A stretch of 25,591 bases of DNA from JANQLU01 sp964434955 (GTDB lineage: Bacteria; Planctomycetota; Planctomycetia; Pirellulales; Pirellulaceae), in NCBI GenBank assembly GCA_964434955.1, contig CAYSXI010000067.1, positions 1-25,591 on the forward strand, in the 5' to 3' direction. The notes below the pieces were generated by a model that saw nothing but the letters and a program-made list of their open reading frames with translations, was not told the origin of the DNA and did not search any database. A program made the translations under genes and the position numbers. The stretch's first letter is position 1. Every line of letters begins with the position of its first letter. This document shows positions 16,043 through 22,472 of the stretch, in pieces.

Positions 16043-18942
16043 AACGATCGTTTGATTGGAACCAGGTAGAGTCATTGTTTGAGCAGGTGATCCGTTTACC
16101 TGACGAGCAGCGCTCGACGTTTATGCAGACGGCATGTGGCGCGGATGCCGACTTGCTACGCGAGGTTCAGTCATTGGTTCAATCTCACGAACGGTTGCAA
16201 GAAACCGATTCATTGACCCAGGTCGTTTCCGAGGGCGTGCAGGATTGGGCAACCGATTCGCGACGGTTACGCGAGGATTCAAAGTCTGTACGCCACGAGA
16301 TCAAGGATGCGATGGCGGTTCAGGCGCGGGCGATTCTGGAACAGTTGCAGCCGGATTTCGAAGTCCTTGAGTTGATCAGTCGCGGAGGCACCGGTGTCGT
16401 TTACCGGGTGCTTCAGAAAAGCCTCAGTCGAGAGATTGCGGTGAAGGTTCTCCTGACGGCGCAGCTTGATTCGAAATCCCGGGAGCGCTTTCTTCGAGAG
16501 TCCAAGGCCGCGGCAAAGGTCAAAAACGATCATGTTGTCGAAATTTTCTCGGTCGAAGACTCTCCAGAGCTGACGTTCCTGGCAATGGAATTGATCCCCG
16601 GCCCGAACCTGAAGCAGTTAATTCAAACAAGAACGCGCATTGAACCCGAAACGGCAGCGGTGATCGCCACTCAGGTTGCGATTGGACTGGAAGCTGCTCA
16701 TCGGCATGACTTGATTCACCGGGACGTCAAACCGGCAAACATTATTTTGGATGCCGACTTGGGCGATTCGCCGCGCGAAGAGATGCGAGCAAAGTTGATC
16801 GACTTTGGTATTGTACGAGACTTAAAAAGTGACGGTCAGACGATCGACAATAGTGTCATCGGCACTCCCGCATACATGAGTCCCGAGCAACTTTTTGCCC
16901 CAAAAGATACGGACCTGAGAAGCGATGTGTACGGTCTCGGAATGACTCTCTACGAGATGCTGTCGGGCACCCTTCCGTTCCAGGGGGCACCCCACATGGT
17001 GATGCGGCAAATCGATTCGCAGGAGCCAGTCTCGCTTCGCAAGTTGGATGACCGGATTCCAAGAGATCTTGAGAGCATTTGTTTTAAAGCGATCAGCAAG
17101 GCGCCTGGCAAGCGCTACCAGTCCGCAAAGGAAATGCGTGAGGATCTTGAGCGTTTTATTGCCGGGCAACCGACGGTCGCAAGGCCGATTCCAGTCGCTT
17201 CCAAAGTCTATCGCTGGTGCAATCGGAATCGGCCGATTGCGGCATCTTTGTTTCTTGCTTTGACGCTCGTTGTTGCACTGGTTTCAGGTTCGTTGGCTTT
17301 CGCGTTTACCGTCGCAGGAAAGAACCGGGAGATTCAACGTCACCGTGTCGCGTCGATGGACACGCGGATCCAGGCGGTCATTGACTCCGATCCGGGCCAC
17401 TTGAGTGATGCAATTGTCAACTTGGGAACGCTGGAGCCATCCGCCAAGCAGCGGTTTCACGACATCTTGAACGACTCGGAACACGGAATCAATCGCAAGT
17501 TGAACGCGGCTGTTGCATTGGCCTCGGCGGGAGACTTTCAATCGGAATTCATCATCAACGCCTTGGATGAACTCTATGTTCACCCGAATGTCTGCAAGAA
17601 TCTCTTGTTGGCTTTGCGGCAGGATGATTCGGCTGCGGAGCTTTTGCGGCAATCTCTGGCAAACGCTGAGCAGCCGGAAGAAAAAGCAAAGCGGATGATT
17701 TTGCTCATGCATCTTGGCGAGCCGAACGAATGGAAAAAGGCGGCAACCAATCAGGAGGATCCGACAGCACGTACCGCACTGATTCAGCTTTTCGGACGAT
17801 GGCATGGCGACTTGAAAGAGTTTTCCGAGTTCCTGTTTGAGAACCGAAACGAACCCTGGGCCTGGTCGCTTTGCGAAGCACTTTGTGAAGTTGATCGTCG
17901 CTCACTGAACCAGCGGACTTTGCAGCATGTCGCGGACAACCTGGCACAGATGAAAGATGTGCCAAGTTACACAGCCTACCATTTTGCCCAATTGGCTTTG
18001 CGAAATCTGGCACCAGCGCGGATTCAGAAAATCGATTACGACCATCCTGGCTGCCGAACATTTGAAGGCAACTATCATTTGATTCGCATCGAACCGGCCG
18101 AGACGAAGCTGGGACGATTTGACAAGACGCGATTTGATCGCGACCACCCGCCCAGAACCGTCAAGTTGACCAGGGCCTATTACATTTCCGATGCCGAAAT
18201 TTCCGTCGGACAGTTTGCCGAGTTTGCGGTGGATGAATTGGGTGCCGCAAGTGTCGACGACTGGCTGAAGCAAGGTGGCTACGATCAAAAGATCAGCCCG
18301 TCATCCGGACATCCGGTTCAACAGGTTTCCTGGTATGACGCCGTTCGCTTCTGCAATTGGTTGAGTCGAAAGCACGGGCTGCAACCGGCCTACATTCGCA
18401 AGGAGAGCGGCCAGGCGGGTAACCAAGCGGGCAACCAAGTGGGCAACCAAGAGAATCGCCAAGGAAACGCGCGTACACGGGATATTCGATGGCGGCTTGA
18501 TCGCGAGGCCAGTGGGTTCCGCTTGCCGACCGATGCGGAATGGGAGTTCGCCAGTCGTAACCATTCCACGACGCGATACTTCTTTGGCAGCGATGACCGA
18601 TACTTTGATGATTACGGTATCGGTTCAAGTGGGCGTTCGATCGAATCGGCACCGGTGCGAAATCACCGTCCCAATTCGAATGGAATCTACGGGATGCTCG
18701 GAAATGTTTGGGAGTGGGTGCACAATCGCTACGAATTTGAGGAGCCGATGGAAGGGTCTTTGGTTGACCCCTATGGCCCGGACAGCAATTCTGGGGGACC
18801 CGTGGACCGAGTTTATCAGGGTGGCGGGATCAACACCCTGCAGGGTGGGATCGACTCGGAAAGCCGCGGGCACGGACCGCCCTCAGCACAATACAACAAC
18901 CTCGGTTTCCGTATTGCCTTACCTGCGCGCGCAAGCCGCTAA
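16039..18942 (+). CDS. Membrane Ser/Thr protein kinase with C-terminal FGE/sulfatase-modifying-factor-like domain
   Basis: This 967-residue protein starts at a GTG overlapping the sigma stop. The N-terminal segment (1-100) is the acidic helical region typical of kinases paired with ECF sigma factors. The kinase domain (about 112-375) has a Gly loop (SRGGTGVVY), Lys136 in AVKVL, catalytic Asp229 in HRDVKPAN, IDFG and GTPAYMSPEQ, so it should be active. A transmembrane helix lies at about 399-427. A helical region follows, and then an FGE-sulfatase/SUMF1-type domain (about 676-963) with FCNWLS, FRLPTDAEWEFA and GNVWEW, predicted to lie outside the cytoplasm. That domain has no Cys after GNVWEW, so the catalytic Cys pair of formylglycine-generating enzyme is absent and a ligand-sensing role is likelier. 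A 12-base repeat adds a GNQ-rich insertion inside it. Confidence 0.93.
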   Translation: MKRSFDWNQVESLFEQVIRLPDEQRSTFMQTACGADADLLREVQSLVQSHERLQETDSLTQVVSEGVQDWATDSRRLREDSKSVRHEIKDAMAVQARAILEQLQPDFEVLELISRGGTGVVYRVLQKSLSREIAVKVLLTAQLDSKSRERFLRESKAAAKVKNDHVVEIFSVEDSPELTFLAMELIPGPNLKQLIQTRTRIEPETAAVIATQVAIGLEAAHRHDLIHRDVKPANIILDADLGDSPREEMRAKLIDFGIVRDLKSDGQTIDNSVIGTPAYMSPEQLFAPKDTDLRSDVYGLGMTLYEMLSGTLPFQGAPHMVMRQIDSQEPVSLRKLDDRIPRDLESICFKAISKAPGKRYQSAKEMREDLERFIAGQPTVARPIPVASKVYRWCNRNRPIAASLFLALTLVVALVSGSLAFAFTVAGKNREIQRHRVASMDTRIQAVIDSDPGHLSDAIVNLGTLEPSAKQRFHDILNDSEHGINRKLNAAVALASAGDFQSEFIINALDELYVHPNVCKNLLLALRQDDSAAELLRQSLANAEQPEEKAKRMILLMHLGEPNEWKKAATNQEDPTARTALIQLFGRWHGDLKEFSEFLFENRNEPWAWSLCEALCEVDRRSLNQRTLQHVADNLAQMKDVPSYTAYHFAQLALRNLAPARIQKIDYDHPGCRTFEGNYHLIRIEPAETKLGRFDKTRFDRDHPPRTVKLTRAYYISDAEISVGQFAEFAVDELGAASVDDWLKQGGYDQKISPSSGHPVQQVSWYDAVRFCNWLSRKHGLQPAYIRKESGQAGNQAGNQVGNQENRQGNARTRDIRWRLDREASGFRLPTDAEWEFASRNHSTTRYFFGSDDRYFDDYGIGSSGRSIESAPVRNHRPNSNGIYGMLGNVWEWVHNRYEFEEPMEGSLVDPYGPDSNSGGPVDRVYQGGGINTLQGGIDSESRGHGPPSAQYNNLGFRIALPARASR
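18415..18450 (+). repeat. In-frame tandem repeat, 12-bp unit x3
   Basis: Three head-to-tail copies of a unit close to GCGGGCAACCAA (starts at 18415, 18427 and 18439) encode AGNQ-type repeats in a loop of the kinase's FGE-like domain. The unit is a multiple of three, so copy number can change without a frameshift. Confidence 0.85.
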
Positions 18943-19101
18943 GCTAGTCAGCTTCACAAAAAAGGCATCTTCATCCAAGTTGCGATTCGGCTTGCGAGCA
19001 GAAAAGTTCAATTGGCCCAACCAGAAGGACCCGTGAGGCATCCTAACCTCTGGGATTTGCGGGGATGCCGGGCGGTTCGCTTCGAACTTTGGGCTCTCAA
19101 G

Positions 19102-19129
19102 TTGCAAACTTTTCCAATCGTTGGATAAT
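19102..19129 (+). promoter_or_regulatory. Possible sigma-70 promoter for the NTF2-like gene
   Basis: TTGCAA (19102-19107) and GATAAT (19124-19129) are separated by 16 bases and would start transcription about 50 bases before the ATG at 19189. The matches are 4/6 and 5/6. No experimental support is implied. Confidence 0.4.
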
Positions 19130-19188
19130 GCTGGTCATTCAAAACGAACCGTATCAGAACTAAAACTCATAATGACTCGGAGACGCAA

Positions 19189-19653
19189 ATGATTGTTGAA
19201 CAGTTGATTCTGGATGCCCAAAGAGCCTGGGGAGAGGGCATCGTAAAGATCGGCAAGGTTTTTCTCGAAAAAGGCGACTACCGAGCAGCTGCCGTCGATC
19301 ACATCAATGAGTTTTACAACTACCAGGATGGGACGGTCCTGTTTAAGCCAACGCTGGTTCACGAAAAGCAGTTTCGAACCGATTTCGATGGGGCGCTTTC
19401 CTATTTCGTTGGCGGAAACGATGACTACCCGGAAGACCACGGGTTTGCCATCAAGCCATGGTCGGACGTTCGCTGGGAAAACATTGGCGCCAAGATTGTT
19501 GACAATATGGCCGTGGCGATGGGGAATTACTACTTCACGACCGTGAACGAAGGTGACGTTGTTAAGGTCGAATATTCATTCGCCTATACCATTGATGATC
19601 ATGGAAAACTAAAAATCGTCTTGCACGACTCGCACTTGCCATATTCACCGTAG
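19189..19653 (+). CDS. NTF2/SnoaL-like protein of unknown function
   Basis: This 154-residue protein appears cytoplasmic, with no signal peptide. Features such as DYRAAAVDHINEFYNYQDG, GTVLFKPTLVHEKQFR, ALSYFVGG, GFAIKPW and VEYSFAYTIDDHGKLKIVLHDSHLPYS suit a cone-shaped NTF2-like fold. I recall relatives that carry the database label phosphoribosyl-AMP cyclohydrolase. This protein shows no sign of the metal-binding Cys/His motifs of HisI, so that label would be misleading. The ATG at 19189 has GGAG 8 bases upstream. The gene is monocistronic, with a possible promoter at 19102-19129 and a strong terminator 40 bases after the stop. Substrate or partner is unknown. Confidence 0.8.
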   Translation: MIVEQLILDAQRAWGEGIVKIGKVFLEKGDYRAAAVDHINEFYNYQDGTVLFKPTLVHEKQFRTDFDGALSYFVGGNDDYPEDHGFAIKPWSDVRWENIGAKIVDNMAVAMGNYYFTTVNEGDVVKVEYSFAYTIDDHGKLKIVLHDSHLPYSP

Positions 19654-19693
19654 GCGAGAAGAGGATACCAGGCCTTTACATTTTCAGTCATTT

Positions 19694-19735
19694 CAACCGG
19701 GTCGTTGTCGGTTTGCCAACGGCCCGGTTGCTTTT
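19694..19735 (+). terminator. Intrinsic terminator
   Basis: CAACCGGG-T-CGTTG (19694 onward) pairs with CAACG-G-CCCGGTTG (ending 19730), giving a 13-bp stem with one internal mismatch, followed by CTTTT. It ends the NTF2-like gene. The T-tail is short and is copied into the tandem repeat that follows. Confidence 0.8.
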
Positions 19736-19791
19736 GGCCGTGTTGCTTTTGGCCGTGTTGCTTTTGGCCGTGTTGCGTTTGGCCGTGTTGC
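19728..19791. repeat. Tandem repeat, 15-bp unit x4 on a terminator tail
   Basis: The unit TTGCTTTTGGCCGTG starts at 19728, 19743, 19758 and 19773 (the fourth copy has one T to G change), with a partial fifth copy after it. The first copy overlaps the 3' arm and T-tail of the preceding terminator. The array ends just before the stop of the minus-strand regulator gene. Confidence 0.9.
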
Positions 19792-19798
19792 CTCGTGG

Positions 19799-20134
19799 CT
19801 ACTTCTTGGAGATCAGTCTTAGCAAATCGCCGATCTTGCGGTGGGCTTCAATCGGGTGGCGAAGCGTCAAATTCTTTTTGATCTGGTAGTGGTTATTTCT
19901 TCCGACCCGCTCGATCTCGATAAAACCATCCTCTTCCAGGTCGTGAATGATCCGCTGAACCGCGCGTTCCGTAATCCCGACCTCCAAGGCGACTTCTCGT
20001 AAGACCTTGTCTGGATCCGCGTGGAGAACGGCAAGCACGTGGGCGTGGTTGGTCAGGAAGGTCCACCCGGTCGCCCTCCCGTTATCCGTGGCCGCTGTAT
20101 TCGGTTTGTTGATCGTTGCTGATTTTCTGTTCAT
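19799..20134 (-). CDS. Winged-helix transcriptional regulator (MarR-like)
   Basis: This 111-residue DNA-binding protein has a winged helix at about residues 25-85 (HAHVLAVLHADP, LREVALEVGITERAVQRIIHDLEEDGFIEIERVGRNNHYQI) and a short C-terminal helix (RHPIEAHRKIGDLLRLI). The N-terminal 20 residues are polar and probably flexible. I chose ATG 20134; a TTG at 20146 would add four residues. It is divergent from the ABC exporter and separated from it by 172 A/T-rich bases containing a near-consensus promoter and an imperfect inverted repeat. It is therefore a likely local regulator of the secretion locus and possibly of itself. No ligand-binding domain is visible. Confidence 0.87.
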   Translation of the reverse strand: MNRKSATINKPNTAATDNGRATGWTFLTNHAHVLAVLHADPDKVLREVALEVGITERAVQRIIHDLEEDGFIEIERVGRNNHYQIKKNLTLRHPIEAHRKIGDLLRLISKK

Positions 20135-20221
20135 GGAATCACGCAAAAAACGGGCTTATTAGCCTTATCGGAAACTTCTATATGAATATTAGCACATTTT
20201 CTGGAAATGCGAAGATAAAAA

Positions 20222-20253
20222 CACGATAAAATATTGACGACAATTATTTCGTG
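20222..20253. promoter_or_regulatory. Imperfect inverted repeat over the -35 region, possible operator
   Basis: CACGA (20222-20226) and TCGTG (20249-20253) are outer arms, with A/T-rich flanks converging on ATTG-acga-CAAT in the centre. The 32-base element covers the -35 hexamer of the ABC promoter and lies in the spacer shared with the winged-helix gene. Binding there would block the promoter. Confidence 0.4.
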
Positions 20254-20262
20254 TATTATTAT
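20234..20262 (+). promoter_or_regulatory. Sigma-70-type promoter for the secretion locus
   Basis: TTGACG (20234-20239), a 17-base spacer, and TATTAT (20257-20262) match the consensus at 5/6 in each hexamer with ideal spacing. Transcription would start near 20269, leaving a leader of about 38 bases before the ATG at 20307. It is the best promoter match that I see in the window. Confidence 0.65.
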
Positions 20263-20306
20263 TCGCATGATTGAGTTGAGATACAAGTGGGAAATGGGTC
20301 GATTCG

Positions 20307-21701
20307 ATGTCATTGAAAAAAGAAAATAGCTCCGGCGCCATCACGATTCTCGAGCGATTTACGCAACAGAATCCGGCGATTGAGCGAAATGCCGTGCGCA
20401 GGGTATTTTCTGAGGTCAAGCGTGCATGGCCCGGGACGGTCGATCGGCTCTGGTGGAAATGGTTCTCAGAGTCGGCAAACAGCCTGGGAATGCGTACGAA
20501 GACGCTCGATTGCAGCGTCGACGAGGCGTATTGGCTTGCTCGCGACCATGTTCAGTTTGTTTGTTTCCGAGCGGATGATCGATCGGATCAGGGAGACTGG
20601 TTTTCCGTCATTGGGGCCAGTCGCAGGAAGTTTGAGGTTTGTACGTCAAGCGATGTCGATTCCTTTGAAAGCATCAAGGGAAACGCGCTGAAAAGCATCC
20701 TGGAAGGTTACGCCGTCGACGGCCAGGTCCGATGCGTGGTTGTTCTGCCTAGCGAATCGGCGAAGGCTTCCAGTTCCCCAGGCGAGACGCTCAACCCGAT
20801 CAACCGTGTTTTGCAATTGCTCAAGCCAGAATCATCCGACATCTGGCTCGTTTTGATCTTTGCCTTTGTCGTGGCGACGTTGATGCTGGCGACGCCGATG
20901 GCGGTCGAGGCGCTGGTCAACACCGTCGCTTTCGGACGTTTTCTCCAGCCGATCTTCATTCTTGCCCTGCTGCTTTTGACGTTTCTTGGATTTCAGGGAG
21001 CGATTCGGGCGCTGCAGACCTATGTGGTGGAGATTATTCAGCGACGCTTATTTGCTCGCGTGGCCGGTGACATTGCTTATCGGTTGCCGCGAACGGAACA
21101 AGAAGCCGCGGACGGAAAGTATCTTCCCGAAGTCGTCAATCGCTTCTTTGATGTGATCACGGTTCAAAAAGTTGCCGCGCAACTTTTCCTGGATGGCCTG
21201 GGCCTGGTGTTGGGCACATTCATTGGTATGGCCGTTCTCGGCTTTTATCATCCCTGGTTGCTAGGATTCGACTTGTTGCTGCTGGGTTCCATCGCGATCA
21301 TCATTTTCGTGCTAGGACGGGGAGCCATTCGCAGTGCGGTTCAGGAGTCCAAGCACAAATACTACATGGCAAGTTGGTTGGAAGACATTGCCCGATGCAA
21401 CACCGCGTTTCGCAATCATGGTGGTTCGGAATTTGCACTCGAGCGAGCCGATCGACTGATTCACAACTACCTTGCGGCCAGGAAGAAACACTTCCGTATC
21501 GTTTTGCGACAGGTCATTTTTGCCCTGGGTTTGCAGGCCGTAGCCAGTACTGTCTTGCTGGGATTAGGTGGTTGGCTGGTGGTTGCGGGCGAATTGACGC
21601 TCGGCCAACTGGTTGCAGCCGAGCTCATTGTGACGGTGATTGTTGGTTCGTTCGCAAAATTCGGGAAGCACATGGAGAGTTTCTACGACTTGTGTGCTTA
21701 G
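20307..21701 (+). CDS. ABC exporter, membrane-domain part, ended by an in-frame TAG
   Basis: This 464-residue product is the N-terminal two thirds of a type I secretion-like ABC exporter. Residues 1-165 form a soluble region that may correspond to the degenerate C39-peptidase-like domain of HlyB-type exporters; no catalytic Cys-His arrangement is evident. From about 172 to 450 there are about six membrane helices, including the ABC-exporter pattern GDIAYRLPRTEQ to YLPEVVNRFFDVITVQK. The frame hits TAG at 21699-21701 (FYDLCA-stop). It continues in the same frame as VDKLGVLFDL and then the ATPase domain, so the ancestral gene was one protein of about 720 residues. It is either a nonsense-mutated gene, a split but working transporter, or a base error. 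A strong promoter lies upstream. Confidence 0.85.
   Translation: MSLKKENSSGAITILERFTQQNPAIERNAVRRVFSEVKRAWPGTVDRLWWKWFSESANSLGMRTKTLDCSVDEAYWLARDHVQFVCFRADDRSDQGDWFSVIGASRRKFEVCTSSDVDSFESIKGNALKSILEGYAVDGQVRCVVVLPSESAKASSSPGETLNPINRVLQLLKPESSDIWLVLIFAFVVATLMLATPMAVEALVNTVAFGRFLQPIFILALLLLTFLGFQGAIRALQTYVVEIIQRRLFARVAGDIAYRLPRTEQEAADGKYLPEVVNRFFDVITVQKVAAQLFLDGLGLVLGTFIGMAVLGFYHPWLLGFDLLLLGSIAIIIFVLGRGAIRSAVQESKHKYYMASWLEDIARCNTAFRNHGGSEFALERADRLIHNYLAARKKHFRIVLRQVIFALGLQAVASTVLLGLGGWLVVAGELTLGQLVAAELIVTVIVGSFAKFGKHMESFYDLCA
21699..21701 (+). other. In-frame amber codon splitting the ABC exporter
   Basis: TAG separates the membrane and ATPase parts without a frameshift: the next codons GTT GAC AAA TTG continue homologous-looking sequence. 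A single-base change from TCG, TTG, TGG, CAG, AAG or GAG would explain it. TAG is the usual stop in this window, so general amber recoding is unlikely. Confidence 0.85.
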
Positions 21702-21710
21702 GTTGACAAA

Positions 21711-22472
21711 TTGGGCGTTTTGTTTGATCTGAAAATGGAGCGTCACGATGGGATGCTTGCGATTGACCGCGGCGAACCGGCATCGTTGAGACTGAATGAA
21801 GTCAGCTATCAATGGCCCGATCGTCGACCCGTTTTTGAAAACTTGACCCAGGAGATCGCGAGCGGTGAACGAGTCGCAATCGTTGGTGGCTCGGGCAGTG
21901 GCAAGAGCACGTTGGCTGAGATCATCCACGGCTTAAGGGTGCCTTCTCACGGGCACGTCACGATTGATGATTTCGATCCAAGAGACCTTCGTCCCGATGT
22001 TTTGCGGGATCGTGTTGCCCTGGTGACCGGTGACGAAGTCTTCCAGGGGACCATTGACGAGAACGTTCACATGCAGCGAAGTGGGATCACCGCGACGGAT
22101 GTCCGCGATACCCTTCATGGGGTTGGGCTGTTGGAGTCCGTGCTTGAGTTGGACGACGGCTGTAACTCGATGCTTTCAGGAAATGGGTCGCCACTTTCCG
22201 AGACGCAACGCCGGCTATTGGGTATTGCTCGAGCCGCCATCGGTAGTCCGGGGCTACTCGTTGTTGATGGAACGCTTGACGCGCTCGGCGATATTGAGTT
22301 GGAAAAAGTGATCGAATTTTTGACAAGCAAAGACCGCAGTTGGACCTTAATCGTGACGACGGGCAAGTCAGAGATCGCCCGACGCTTTGATCGCTCCATT
22401 TACATGGACGATTTTGCCCACAATCGTTGGAACAAGATCGCGTTAAGCTCCGCTTCAGGAGGTGAACAATGA
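21711..22472 (+). CDS. ABC exporter, ATPase-domain part, with degenerate catalytic motifs
   Basis: This 253-residue stretch continues the frame of the upstream part after the TAG. Separate translation would need TTG 21711 (AGG 8 bases upstream) or ATG 21735. Walker A is intact (GGSGSGKST). The Q-loop position reads VALVTGDEVFQGTIDENV without the usual Gln. The signature LSGGQ reads PLSETQRR. Walker B reads LLVVDGTLDAL, with Gly in place of the catalytic Glu, and the H-loop reads LIVTTG, with Thr in place of His. It should bind ATP, but hydrolysis by the standard mechanism is doubtful unless this subfamily uses other residues. Its stop overlaps the adaptor gene start (ATGA). It probably powers export together with the adaptor and the TolC-like protein downstream. 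Confidence 0.82.
   Translation: MGVLFDLKMERHDGMLAIDRGEPASLRLNEVSYQWPDRRPVFENLTQEIASGERVAIVGGSGSGKSTLAEIIHGLRVPSHGHVTIDDFDPRDLRPDVLRDRVALVTGDEVFQGTIDENVHMQRSGITATDVRDTLHGVGLLESVLELDDGCNSMLSGNGSPLSETQRRLLGIARAAIGSPGLLVVDGTLDALGDIELEKVIEFLTSKDRSWTLIVTTGKSEIARRFDRSIYMDDFAHNRWNKIALSSASGGEQ

Noticed and set aside
19037..19069. GGCATCC/GGATGCC inverted repeat after the kinase gene
   Set aside because: Loop of 19 bases and no T-run; not a terminator and no other role is evident.
19728..19791. CRISPR-like array
   Set aside because: Contiguous tandem copies without spacers; it is a minisatellite, not a CRISPR.
20147..20166. GGCTTATTAGCC hairpin beside an A-run, read as a terminator on the minus strand
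   Set aside because: Only a 4-bp stem; it would sit in the regulator's own leader and is too weak to claim.
20294..20329. Eleven-codon frame (MGRFDVIEKRK) overlapping the ABC exporter start, possible leader peptide
   Set aside because: No convincing ribosome site and no regulatory codon pattern; probably chance.
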